Source: Aedes albopictus (lineage: Eukaryota; Arthropoda; Insecta; Diptera; Culicidae). Taken from it: 64,000 nt of DNA. The notes under the pieces are model-generated. The model had not been told where the DNA came from and did no database searches. It saw only the letters and a program-made list of their open reading frames with translations. The DNA lies in NCBI RefSeq assembly GCF_035046485.1, contig NC_085137.1, positions 379,936,706-380,000,705 of the forward strand, given 5' to 3'. This document shows, one piece after another, positions 45,156-56,222 of this stretch. Made by a program: the position numbers and the translations under genes. Position 1 is the first letter of the stretch; every line of letters begins with the position of its first letter.

Positions 45156-47037
45156 CAACGTTTCTCAAACTATAGGTCGCGACCCACGCGGTCGCGGGCT
45201 AATTTTTTATGGGTCGCGAAGGCTTGGGCGATATTCCAATAAATGTCATTGTAAAATAGAATAGCGTATTAACTTTATCTTTTTGAAAGGTTTTAAACTA
45301 TTGAAGAGAAAACAACGATACAAAATGCTAAATTTTGTATTTCTAAAATGTGTAAAAAAAAATCACCTAATACATGTGGTGTTCTGTAGTGTTGCATAAT
45401 GCCAGGCTCGTTAAATTTGTATCAGAAACTTGGAAGCTAATTAACTAAAATGTTCCAGACAAATTGTTTACTGAAACCGTAACGTAAGTTCATCAAAACC
45501 TATGAAAGTGATAAAATGTATTGATTCAAAAAGACTGTTGAACCCAAGTAACAATCAGCATGCCTTGAAGGTTTATTCATGTTTTATCCTGGTTTTATAC
45601 GAGCATGTCAAACAGCTAGTTGTTCTAAATAAGTTGTATGTGGTAGTTTTTTACTTTGAACCTTTGGCGTTCCATAAAACTATCATATAACTTCTGCTAT
45701 AAACATCTTCAATTAAAGACTTGCAAGTAGACATTAATTGGCTTTATCGCTTATCATATACCATTTCAATAAAACTTGCATTTGCGGTTGTTGTCGGAGA
45801 GTTTTTTTTTGTAAACAAATACACAAAACTATGAGGCAATGCATTAAACCAACAAAAAATTTCGTGGCCGTAACATAAACCAAAAAATGCTGTGATAAAA
45901 CCGCTAGTTCTATCATGAGCTCAGTTATGACTACCTCAGGAGGGTTAGCCCTATTGGAGGAATCATCAGGAACACAGAGTTTTATCAGAAAAATATGTCG
46001 CCTAGCCGGGATAATTCATGTAAATACAGAAAAAATATTACTCAATTTTATGATTTCACGTACAGCTTAAGATCAAATAAAACCATACAACACGTTTCCG
46101 TCATTTTATTTTGTCAGAAAAAATACATAATGTCTTTTAAACTCCACTGTGTTGAAAAGTTATTTATGCAACAAGTTGCAAAATGATGATTTTTTCAGCA
46201 CGAGTCGTACATTTATCCAACGAGGCTTGCCGAGTTGGATAAATACGACAAGTGCTGAAAAAATCGAGTTTTGCAACGCGTTGCATACAACATTTTTTGC
46301 AATTATGAAAAATATCCTTAAGTACGATCATTTCTAACTGCTCACACAGTTCTCAGCTAATACCACGTGCGAGCCTCCATGCGTACATTCCATTTTTTTC
46401 AATCAGGTAGGCTATGTTAAAAAGTGTCTCATCTACTCTGAGTCGCGTCTTCAACGAACGTTTTTTGTGCTGCTGCTTCTAACTCTACGTCGGTTTGGCT
46501 GATCAAATCAGAATTAGAATCGCTTCTATTCTGGTTCCATCTACCGAACAGACATAGGAGCAGCAGTCGAATAGACAAATGTATACGGAAGAACATTAGT
46601 GCTTCAGGAAACTTGTGGAAAAGTGTACCATTGCAAAGGTGCCGAAAAGTACTACTTTTCGGCACTCTTGAGATAGTCAAGAAAAGTAGGCCATTTCTGC
46701 ACAGTTTCGGCAATTGAAAAGTGCAATCTTTTGGCACGTAATTGCAAAAAAAACCTTTTTTGCACCCAATTCCACCGAGTAAATTAAATGCATTTAACTT
46801 CCAAATTATGCATAGTTTGTGTGGCGCACTTAGTTTTTGTCATTATCACAGTCACATTCACCACAAATTTTCCGCGGCATGTCTCCTGACACGTATTAAA
46901 TAGGAAAACAAATCTGAATTCTTATATCTGCATCTGCATCTTAAATGGCATATGTTACGAAACTATGTGCCAGTGGGTCGCCTAATTCTATAATAATTAA
47001 AAATGGGTCGCAATCTGGAAAAGTTTTAGAACCTCTG
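45156..47037. mobile_element. hAT-like element, duplication CGATAGAA/CGGTAGAA
   Basis: The left end CAACGTTTCTCAAACT followed by ggtcgcgaccca and the right end, on the minus strand CAGAGGTTCTAAAACT followed by gcgaccca, match in the pattern of Charlie-type hAT ends. The 8 bases cgatagaa (45148-45155) and cggtagaa (47038-47045) are a duplication with one change. The 1882-base interior has no recognisable transposase. It holds a palindromic MITE at 46165-46287. The opposing ends contain gggtcgc repeats near both sides. Confidence 0.75.
46165..46287. mobile_element. 123-bp palindromic element
   Basis: The left arm tatgcaacaagttgcaaaat continues through ttttttcagcacgagtcgta and tttatccaacgaggc; the right arm is its inverse with few differences (ggataaatacgacaagtgc, gttttgcaacgcgttgcata). 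Nearly the whole unit folds on itself around ttgcc. I recall similar palindromes elsewhere in mosquito DNA. No coding sequence. Confidence 0.8.
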
Positions 47038-47154
47038 CGGTAGAACATTCCCTAGAAGGCCTGTAGAAGTTTCTGCGCCAATTTCTACATTTTCAATAAC
47101 ATTGCTTAGCAAAAACTAAAGCTCGTTAAAAAATAAAAAAAAAGTTATCTGCAT

Positions 47155-47575
47155 TCTGAGCTATGGGATTTTTAAAATATGCATGCTCTCTAGTGCCACC
47201 TATTGGCAGAATTTTTAAACAAGTGCCCCATTCAATTTAAGTCCATGTCATGCTGATCAGTTTTGTTCAAGACACCATCTTCCTAAGTTATCCGGATTCT
47301 GAAATATAAGGTTATTAGATTTGCATGCTCACTAGGCCCTCTAGTAGTGGCCGAAATTTGAAACAATTGTCCTATTTTATGTAAGTCCATGTCATACTGA
47401 TCAACTATGCTCAAGACACCATCTTTCTAAGTTATCAGGATTCTGAAATATGAGGAATTTAAGATTTGTATGCTCACTAGCGCCGCTTAGTAGCACAATT
47501 TCGGAACAAGTATCCCACTTAATGTAAGTATATACCATGCTGATCAACTTCACTGAAGACACCATCTCTCTAATA
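47155..47575 (+). repeat. 144-bp tandem repeat, about three units
   Basis: The phrase gacaccatct starts at 47271, 47415 and 47558, spacings of 144 and 143. Each unit also has gtccatgtcat (or a variant), ctaagttatc, gattctgaaatat and tgctcactag. No coding role is apparent. Confidence 0.8.
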
Positions 47576-48125
47576 CCCAAGTAACACACTTGTCAGAGTT
47601 AAGAGTCACGGCGGCGCAGGTTTTTGTTACGCATAACCCAAGCAGCACACAAGTCACAAAGGAGTGTCGACAGCGCAGGTTTTTGGTTGTACAGGAGCTT
47701 TGCACTTTTTTTTCTTTTCTGAATTATGGCCAATTTTGTGAAAATTTACTATGTAAGCCTATGTTATATAAGTCATATGGTTATTTAATAAATTCAAATT
47801 TGTTGTCCCCCTACGCCATGATGAAACATAATCGAACACTACCGCCTCCCTCCTCTATAAAGGTTCACGTTGTTTTGATAGCTTGACTCCAAACCCCCGT
47901 GTATTCATATGGATTACTGCACGAATATTTACTGGCCCACTTACTCTCACACGAAAAAATTCTCGTGGGAGTAAGCAGACTAGCATAAATTCGTGCAATG
48001 GACCATAGGAAGAGATGTTTTTTTTTACTACTGGTCCCTTATTACAGTTGATATTTTTGCAATTTCTGGATAACATTCACTGGCTTAGCCTCAGAGAACA
48101 CTAGGAAGAAGAGAACACATGAATG
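47576..48125. other. Short duplication, then unassigned sequence
   Basis: Near 47.61-47.69 kb the phrase gcgcaggtttttg occurs twice about 63 bases apart, each after aagtcacaaa- or agagtcacgg-type sequence. Between 47.89 and 48.02 kb an imperfect inverted pair surrounds cgtgggagtaag. Nothing else was recognised. Confidence 0.4.
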
Positions 48126-48195
48126 TTCTTCTTTTGCTACTTCTTGTTCTTGTTATTTTCTTCTTCTTCTTCATATTCTTCTTCTTCTTCGTATT

Positions 48196-48226
<31 letters not shown>

Positions 48227-48476
48227 GCGACTATACGTTCCTACTGGAACTTGGCCTGCCCCGCTTCAACTTAGTGTTCTTTGAGCAGTTTTTAATTGGA
48301 GGGCTTTCTTTGCCTGTCATTGCATGAACTTGTATATTGTGAGGCAAGGCAATGATACACTACAGGGTCCAGCAATTGAAGTGACACATTGAAACAAACA
48401 GATAAACTGATAAAACAAAAACATTTTATTTCAAATTCATTCAATTTTACTAGAAAACAAATAGCTTTTTAATAAT

Positions 48477-49499
48477 TCACTGGTCGAATTCAACTTGTTC
48501 GCCCTTGAGGTTAACCACTCGCCGCAGACGATCAAGGAATGCATCGTGTGAGGCCCGCAGGTGCTCTTGAGGTATTTTATCCCACGCTGCCGCCAGATGT
48601 CGCTTGAGGGCTTCCACACTTTCATGTTTTTTTAGAGCAGACTTCGGCCTCCAGCATACTCCAGACAGCGAAGTCCATAGGGCTTAGGTCCGGCGAATTC
48701 GCCGGCCACTCCGAGCTAGAGATGAAACCTGGAAAATGTTCCATAATCCAGAGTTGTGTTTTCTTCGCTTTGTGAGCCGGTGCCCAGTCCTGTTGGAAAA
48801 CCTAATCCATAGAACCAAAATGGCAACGTGCCCACAATTCGACGACGTTCTGTAGAACTAGTTCCCGATACGTATTTTGGTTGATCTTAACTCCTTCAGG
48901 GACAAAAACCAGCGGAGTCCGACCATCTCGGGTGATTCCGGCCCAAACCATCACCGATGCTGGTTTCTGTCGCCTGGTAGCCGTCAGCACGTCGACACGG
49001 GTTCGTGATCTTTCAGGCAACCATACTCTATCGTTCTGCTTATTCACATACTGATGCACGGTGAAGAGTTTCTCGTCAGTAAACAAGATATTCTCCAATT
49101 TTCCTTCCGCGGCCCTCTTCAGCAGTGACTTTGCTCTTTTTACCCGTTCCTGTTTCTGCTTCACTGAAAGGTCTTGAATCTTCTGGATCTTGTAGGGTTT
49201 GGTCTGAAGTTTATCTTTCGGGATCCGACGGACACTTCGATCCGACATATTGAGATCCTCCGCCAATTTTGTTGCACTGCGTCGAGGATTTCACCATGGC
49301 AGGTGTAGCTTGACGTCCCCCACCATACCAGTTTTTTGTGCTTCCGGTCACGAGGTATCGTTTAACTGTGCGGTACACAAAACTTCTGCAAACACTTAAA
49401 TCGGACAGCTCATGAACGATGTCCTTCAGACGCTTTCCAGCTCGGAACAAGGCAATCACAGCACTTCGTTTCTCTTCAAGGTCATTTTTTTCACTTGAT
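48477..49499 (-). pseudogene. DD37D mariner transposase remnant
   Basis: The N-terminal helix-turn-helix reads RSAVIALFRAGKRLKDIVHE, with VCRSFVYRTVKRYLVTGS after it. A second DNA-binding part is PRRSATKLAEDLNMSDRSV, reached after a short deletion and frameshift near 49.27 kb. The catalytic core has FTDEKLF (first Asp), VMVWAGITRDGRTPLVFVP, FQQDWAPAHKAKK (second Asp) and NSPDLSPMDFAVW (third Asp), with 37 residues between the second and third. A stop follows GSMD at about 48.80 kb, just before the second Asp block, and a frameshift occurs near 48.62 kb before HESVEALKRHL. The end is GEQVEFDQ at 48.48 kb. All three aspartates persist but the protein is broken. Confidence 0.85.
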
Positions 49500-49619
49500 A
49501 ACAAAAGTGACACGTATATCCACTGATAGCCAAGACACAATGTAAACAAAGTGACGAGGGGTTGTCCAATTCAGTTCTGTGGGCAATGTCATAATGACAA
49601 TTGAAGTAATGTAGCAGTA

Positions 49620-49834
49620 CAATTCTTCATTACACCAACAAAGCTAGGCATGAAAATGTTTGACAATTCTCAGGTCATTTTGACAGACCACACACATGCA
49701 CGAAAAAGATGGAACATATATTCTACTTTATCGATCCTATTGCCGTCCTTTTCATGCTCATGTTATATCTGTCAAAATGACCTGAGAACTGTCAGTCATT
49801 TTGAGATTAGGTTCGTTGGTGTAATAAAGAATTG
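49620..49834. repeat. Inverted duplication at the mariner right end
   Basis: Bases 49620-49687 match the reverse complement of 49768-49834 with some differences (aattcttcattacaccaac against gttggtgtaataaagaatt; ctcaggtcattttgacaga exact). About 80 bases separate the arms. The right arm runs to within ten bases of the mariner end, so it involves its subterminal sequence. Confidence 0.8.
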
Positions 49835-49988
49835 CCGGACCCTGTATGCCCAGAGAGTCGAGAAAATTTTCCCGATTGGAACGGGAATCGAACACGCCGT
49901 CTCCGGATTGGCGATCCATAGCCTTAACCACTAGGCTAACTGGATACCCATGGATCATACTAGTTCAATTACTCCAAAGAAAAGATAA

Positions 49989-50146
49989 GGGGCTGTCCAT
50001 AAACCACGTGGTCATGAGCGGGGAGGGGGGCGGGTTCGGTCAATGACCATTTTGTATGGAAGAAAAAAAAATTGTATGGACTAATGACCACGCGGGGGGG
50101 TTTGAGAAGTCCCAAAAAAATTACCACGTAGTTTATGGACAGCCCC
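49989..50146. mobile_element. MITE, ggggctgtccataaacc family, second copy
   Basis: The ends ggggctgtccataaaccacg and cgtagtttatggacagcccc are inverted, flanked by taa (49986-49988 and 50147-50149). The interior has G-rich blocks and accattttgtatgga. It is in opposite internal orientation to 11409-11573. Confidence 0.85.
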
Positions 50147-50398
50147 TAACTTTCCATTCTGCATCCATCAACCTGATAAATACGAGAAAACTCTTACAAC
50201 TACCGCAAGTAGGAACCGTGGAAACCGACACGGGTCAGTTACTTTCACGAGATTGTCTCGCTTTCATCGCAAAAATGATCAATAAAAGACCCACGCAACT
50301 GAGACCCAATGTTCCCCCCACAGTCATACCGCCTTTCTCGGAAATGGAATGCGACCTTCCATCCAATGTAGAAGTACTGCAACAATGACACAATTGAT

Positions 50399-51294
50399 AG
50401 GGGAACTGGGGGTAAGACGCCCACGTTAAGGAAGAGTTCAATTTTTACCACGGAACACTTCATAATATACACTTTTTTGGCACTAACATGAAGCACCAAC
50501 ATGTTTCCTTCCAAATGGAAGAAACCATGAATCAGTATTATGTTTTACCACTAAAAAAATCAAATTTGAAAAAAAGTTTGATTTTCAGAATTTTTGTTTT
50601 TATGCGGGGTAAAACGCGCCACTAGCCACAGCTAACGCTAGGATGCCAAATTGTGTACATATACTTGCGCGCCTGGTTTATTGTCAACTGTTATTGTTCG
50701 TGAATGGTATACAGTCATTGCATAATTATGGATCACCCGTAATTATGGGTCAATTCCATTTAAACGTCATAGTGAGCTGTTTTATCAATAATTACTACAA
50801 ATGACTCATGGTTGTGTGAAAAGTGAACTTATTGATAGTAGAAATGTGTTGTTCCTTGGTTCCAACTTGTGTTCTACATAATTTATGCCAGAATTTGTAT
50901 CTAAATGGCTATTTTAATGTAAATAACTGGGGGTGGGCATTTTACCCCACACATGCCTCAGAAGTTTGGACCCTTGTAAAAAAGTTATAAGGGTCAAATT
51001 CGATACTTTTTCCGCTTGGTACACAAATAATGGGAGTGTGCAAAACAGTTTGTGGGGATAGCGAGAAAAAAATTCTTCTAAATGATGTAAAAAAGTGCAA
51101 AAAATTACAGGCTAAAATTACATCAAAAGTAGTTAAAATCTTTTTTTGAAGCTATTGCACATTTTTTTAGTAAAAATATGTAAACTCAAATGTTAAGAAG
51201 CATTGTTATTCTTATTTTAACGATTGCAGTTGAAAAAAGTACTGAAAATAACGTGGTTTGCCTAAAACAAGGGTGGCGCAACTTGCCCCCTATG
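50399..51294. mobile_element. Candidate element with G-rich ends
   Basis: The left end ataggggaactgggggtaag and the right end, on the minus strand cataggggcaagttgcgcc (approximately), are only partly alike, so the boundaries are tentative. Inside are ggggtaaaacgcgccac near 50.61 kb, a fragment like the end of the 25976 element (50.71-50.75 kb) and cattttaccccac near 50.94 kb. No coding sequence. Confidence 0.35.
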
Positions 51295-52244
51295 GGCGTT
51301 ATGGCCGCAGTTCCCCTACATTCCACACGTTGCCTGCCACCGAGACAGACCATCGGCAGGAAGTCTCTCCATGTCAACAGCCGGAAGAAACGACTCTTGG
51401 TTACCCACTGTTGTTGCAGCAGCCACAACATCGTCGCCGAACCACACCAGTCAGTAGTGATGATACGGAGTTGCGATTGTCGCCACGGCTAGGTAGACTA
51501 GACCAAACCCACTGACTGGCACGGAGCGAGAATGGCGGCAGCAACCAACAAGTCTCGTTTGCAAGTTCGTCGGTGGTTCATCTTAGTGCGTTGTCGTCCG
51601 CCCACCAAACCAAACGTGCACTAATGCTATTGTTTGTGGGAAAAATTGCTTTCGAGCCAGGCGGCGGGTGGCGACGCACACAACAAAACAGAATTAGTTG
51701 GTTGTTCCACAGTCGGTAAAATGCAGCTTTCCGTGGGATTTGGTTGCAGGCAGTTCGTGGTTAATAACAAGAAGCACTTTCGGTTTCTTGCAACTCTAAT
51801 TTTACAGTCACTGCACAACGTGGTAACGGAAGGTTTTAGGAAGTGTGATAATGACTCCCACCTAATTGAGCGAGTTAGGGAAAAATGCGTGAAGCCAAAG
51901 TAAAAGTAAAACTTGGCCTAAATTAGATATTTTTTAGGGATCTACAGTAACAACATCGTTTCTTTGCGTTAGCTAATTCAACCCAAAGCATAATACTAAA
52001 ATTATCATAATTAGTAAGTGAACATTAGAACACGCTAAAACCGCTCATCACCAACATGTTTAAACCGTACTAAAGAGTGCACGCTTTTCAAACCACTCTA
52101 AAAATAAAATATAAGATGTAATAAATACATAGCTTGTAGGCTCAGTAGCGTAGTATACAGGACATGACTTTAGAAGTATGAAGGTGTGTAAAGGTGCTAT
52201 ATAATGCACCAGACCTTATTTACGGCGCCATTGCCAACTGGAAT
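51295..52244. other. Mostly unique sequence
   Basis: A GC-balanced stretch (51.29-51.7 kb) without a recognisable domain, then AT-rich sequence. Nothing supported. Confidence 0.35.
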
Positions 52245-55200
52245 TATTACAGGAATTCCTCTAAGAATTTTTTTTTATCTGTATTAACGAGATTTTTAAC
52301 CATATGCTAGTTCATCTCGGGACCTACGCTTTACTTCCCTTCCGAAGGAAGAACTCACATTTTGTGAGTTTGTCTGGAGTGGGACTCGATCCCATGTCCT
52401 CGGCGTGACAGTCAAGTGGTCCAACTATCACACCAGGTCCGCTCCCACCCTCTCCTCTAAGAATTGTTCCGGGAAATACTCCAGGAATTCCTTCAAGAAA
52501 TATTCCAGGAATTCCTCCAGTACTTATATTGAGTAAACCTAAAAAATTAACACTTTTAATTCTTACTGGAAAAACTCCAGGAAATCCGATAGAAATTTCT
52601 CTGGAGATTCCTCCAGAAATTAAAGATAAAACAATAACTTCAAGAATGCCCCCGGGAAATTCTTTAAAAATTCGTTGATAATTTACTACACGAAGTCCTC
52701 CAGAAAGTACCCCAGGAATTCCTCCAGGATTTCCTCCAGAAATTTCTTCAAGAAATTCCTGAAAGTTTTCTTGTAGGAATCCTTGGTGGTATTCTGGGCG
52801 GTATTCCTGAAAAAAAAATTGGAAGGGAATTCTGGAAGGGATTGTAGGAGGAATTCTTGGCGGATGTCTAAAGAAATTCTTGGATGAATTCCTGGAGGGA
52901 TTCCTGTATGTATTTCTGGGAGAAATTTTGAAGGATTTCCTGGAATAATTCCTGAAGATGTTTATTGAAAAAATCTTGGAGGTATTCCTAGAGGAATTTA
53001 TAAAGAAATCCCTTGTCAAATTTCTGAAAGGATTCTTGGAGGAATTTTTGACAAAAGTATTGGAGCAACTCTTGGAGAAATTCTTCTTAGAGTTCCTGTG
53101 AAAATCCTTGAAAGAATTTCTGGGGAAATTCCTGGAAGGATTCTTGAAGGAATTCTTCGCAGCAGTCTAGGGAGCATATCTGTAAAACTTCTTGGAATAA
53201 TCCCTGGAGGAAGTTTTGGAGAAAATTTTGGAGAAATTCTTGGAGAAATTCCTGTTGGGATTCTTGGAGGAATTCTTAACGAAATTCCCGGAGTAATTCC
53301 TGGAGAAATTCTTGAAGGAATTTTTGGAAGAAGACTTGGAGCAGTTCCAGGAGAAATCATTGAAGCGATTCTCGAGGGAATCCCTAGAGTTGTCCCAGTA
53401 GTATTTTCTTGGGGAATTTCTGTAGGTTTCCTGAAGAATCTTGGAGGTATTCATGAGAAAATTTCTGGATGATTTTTTGGGTGAATTCTTGAACGAATTT
53501 CTTAAAATATCCTTGGAGGTATTTCCGGCTAAATTCCTCAAGGGATTCTTGGAGAAATTCTTGGCAGAAATCTTAAAGGGACCCCTGGTGAAATTTTTGG
53601 GGATACTTCTGTAGGATTTTTTTGTGAAACTCCTGGAGGGATTCTTAGGGGAATTCTGGGTGAATGTCTTGAAGGAATTGCTGGATGAATCCTCGGAGAT
53701 ATTCCTTGAGGGATTGTTGGTGAAATTCCTGGAGGAATTCTTTATGAAATTCCTGGAGAAAGATATGATAAGAGGAATTCCTGAAGTTATTTCCGAACTA
53801 ATTTCTGGAGAATTTTACGTGGAATTCCAAGAAGAATTCCTGAAGAAATTCCTGGAGTAATTTTGGGAAGGGTCTTGGTGGTATACATCGCGGAATTTCT
53901 GGATGAATTCTTGAAAAAAAAATCTATGAAAATCCCTAGGGCTATTCCAAGAAGCATTCATCGAGGAATTCTTAAAGTAATTTCTGTAGGAGTTTCTTGA
54001 AAATTGTTTTGACAAATTTCTGGAGTAATTTTTGGAAGAATTTCTGGAGGGTGTCCTGCAGGTTTCTGGAGGAATTTCTGGAGCAATTTCTAGAGGGGTT
54101 CTTGAAAACATTCCTAGAGGAATTCTTGGAAGAATTCCTGGAGAAATTCCTGGAGGAATTCCTATTCTTGGAGGAAATCCTGGAGGAATGCTTAGAGAAT
54201 TTCTTGACAGAAGTCTTGAAGGACTTTCTTGAGAATTTTTTGGAGGAATACCTAGACGGATTCTTTGAGGAATCCTTGGCAAAAGATTGAATTGAATTTC
54301 TTTAAAAAATCCTAGTTGAATTCTTGAAGGAATTCCAGGAGAGTTTCCTAGAAGGATTTTTCTAGAATTTTTGGCAGAAAGAATTCGTGGAGAAGTTCCT
54401 GGATGAATTTTCGAGGAATTTCTTAAGAAATTCCTGGAGGAGTTCTTGGAGAAATTATTGGCAGAATTTCTTGAAGAAAACCTGAAAGGATTCTTTGAAG
54501 AATTCTTGGTGAAATTCTTGGAAGAATTCGTGAAGGATTTTTTGGAGGAATTCTTGAAGGAATTCCTGGAGAAATTCTTGGAGTAATTCCTGGAGGAATT
54601 CTTGAAAGAGTTACTGGAGAAATGCTTGGAGAGATTCCTGAAGGGAATTCTTGGAGGAATAAAAGAAGAAATACCTGTAGGCATTTCTCGAGGATTTCCT
54701 GGAGAATTTTCTTGAAAAGTTACGAACAAATCCCCGAGGGAATTCTCGGAGCAATTCCGAGATAAATTTTTGGAATAGTTCCTGAAGTACCTTTGGTGTA
54801 ATTTCTGAAGTATTTTTTTAGGGTTTTCCAGATATATTCATAAAGGAATTCCTGGAGGAACTTTTAAAGAACTCCCGAAAGAATATTTGGAGTAATACCA
54901 GGAATAATTTCTGGAGGAATCGCTAGAGAATATTTTGGAGTAATTTTCGGAGGAACTAGTAGAAAAATTTCTAGAGAAATATCTGAAGAATGGAGTATTC
55001 TCTGAGGAATTGCTCAGCAGGAGTTTGAAGAATTTGCGGAAGAATTCCTGGAGTAGCCTAGAGCAATTTTTGGTTGATCCTTGAGAAATTCCCGAAGAAC
55101 TTTCTGGACGGATTCCTTGAAGAATTTCTGGAGGTATTCATGGAGTGATTTCTGGAGTATTTCTTGGGGGAATTCTTGGATAATTTCTTGGGGTATTCTT

Positions 55201-55400
55201 GGAAGAATTCTTAAGAAGAATTCTTTAGGATTTTTTGGAAAACTTTCTGGAGGAATTTCTTCAGGAAATCTATGAGGATTTTTTAGAGGAATTTCTGGTT
55301 GTTTTCGTTGAGGAATTTTTGAAGAAGTTCCTTGAGGAGTAATTTATGGAGGATTTCCTAGAGGAATTTAAGGAGGAATTCCTGGAGCAACTTAACATCT
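52245..55400. repeat. Degenerate short-period array, block F
   Basis: The best-preserved array: units such as gaattcctggag, aaattcctggag and gaattcttgaag recur at 12 or 15 base steps. Because steps are multiples of three, frames stay open on both strands: the plus strand yields FLEEFLEKFLEE-type peptides, the minus strand NSSKNFSRNS-type and PRIPPGI-type peptides, including a 304-codon frame at 53815-54729. These are compositional by-products, not recognised proteins. A SINE is inserted at 52270-52453. The array stops at about 55.40 kb. Confidence 0.85.
52270..52453 (-). mobile_element. SINE, ggacctgg family, inside array F
   Basis: On the minus strand the A box (tggtgtgatagttgg) and B box (gggatcgagtccc) are followed by a body with gtgagttcttccttcgg and ggtcccgagatgaac. 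The 12-base sequence cctctaagaatt lies on both sides (52258-52269 and 52454-52465) and is itself array sequence. The SINE therefore inserted after the array formed. Confidence 0.9.
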
Positions 55401-55883
55401 CAAAATACATCTGCTAGCTGATTTCCGAGATTTGAAAAACCAAAACCTATTAATATTTGAATAGCTCTGGGATCAAAACTTCAACAGACTAATACATAGT
55501 CTGTATCAGGATCAGCGAAATCTATTGATGATTAGCAAATCGATGAAATTTGAGCAAAAACATGTAAAATTTATATAAAAAAATACAAAAAAGCCACTTA
55601 TTTTCGGCTCTCAGCAAAAAGGGGGAGGGTGCAAAGGGGGAGGTACCATGCAGCACAACTATTTCTTTGACTATAAAAAAATCTAGGTTAAGATGCTTCA
55701 AAACAATGAAGATATTCTATTTCTACCAAAAGTAGATTGTCGCGGGGTTTACGGGTTAACGATAATTACAAAAAAAGACGGTAAAAAACAATGCATGGAC
55801 AAGCTTTCTCGGAATAATTCTTAATTAGGCGCAATTAGCGATCAAATGTGAGGTTGAGGAACCGAAAATTTACAACTTAAGAA
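55401..55883. other. Unassigned AT-rich spacer
   Basis: AT-rich sequence between the array and the next transposon; nothing recognised apart from a short G-rich patch near 55.62-55.65 kb. Confidence 0.4.
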
Positions 55884-56222
55884 TAGGGCTTCCAATCCCG
55901 GGATGGATTTCTCGGGAAATGGAATTTCCCGGGATTCCCGATTCCCGGGAACCAAATTTTTGTATCCCGGGTTTCTCGAATTTCTCGGGATTTTTTTCTG
56001 TTGTCAAGTGTTAAATGAAATGACCCATTTTAAATTGCGAGTAATGATTAATTATCCTAGCTTCTTGATTTACGTTCGTCAAATCACACTTGATGTTATT
56101 TATGTTGATGTTATTAACGAGCTTAACGGAAAGCTTATGCAGATGACATCCTCTTAATAACATGAAAGCATTGAAACTGGTTTAAACCGACAACGGTTTT
56201 TCTTTTAAATAATGCTTTAAAG

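Larger units (their letters stand above)
48364..49844 (-). mobile_element. DD37D (maT-like) mariner element
   Basis: The ends CAGGGTCCAGCAATT and AATTGCCGGACCCTG are inverted with one mismatch in 15, flanked by TA (48362-48363 and 49845-49846). It carries a decayed transposase and, at its right end, a 215-base inverted duplication (49620-49834). The total is 1481 bases, near the usual size for autonomous mariners. It is inserted in a SINE, so it is younger than that SINE. Confidence 0.9.
48126..49950 (-). mobile_element. SINE of the agttagcctagtgg family, split by a mariner
   Basis: On the minus strand the head (A box tagcctagtggttaaggc, B box gtgttcgattcccgtt) is at about 49.85-49.95 kb and the body continues after the mariner at 48363 down to a long GAA tail. 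The tail, as (TTC)n on the plus strand, is expanded to about 100 bases with interruptions (48.13-48.23 kb). It is the same family as 60066-60331. Deleting the mariner and one TA restores a continuous SINE. Confidence 0.85.

Noticed and set aside
52324..53360. Open frames of 231 and 114 codons on the minus strand
   Set aside because: Both arise from the degenerate array, and the longer one runs into a SINE inserted in the array.
53815..54729. 304-codon open frame on the minus strand
   Set aside because: It is produced by the 12/15-base repeat unit; the peptide is a low-complexity Asn/Ser/Lys/Arg/Phe and Pro/Ile repetition with no domain, and equally open frames exist on the other strand.
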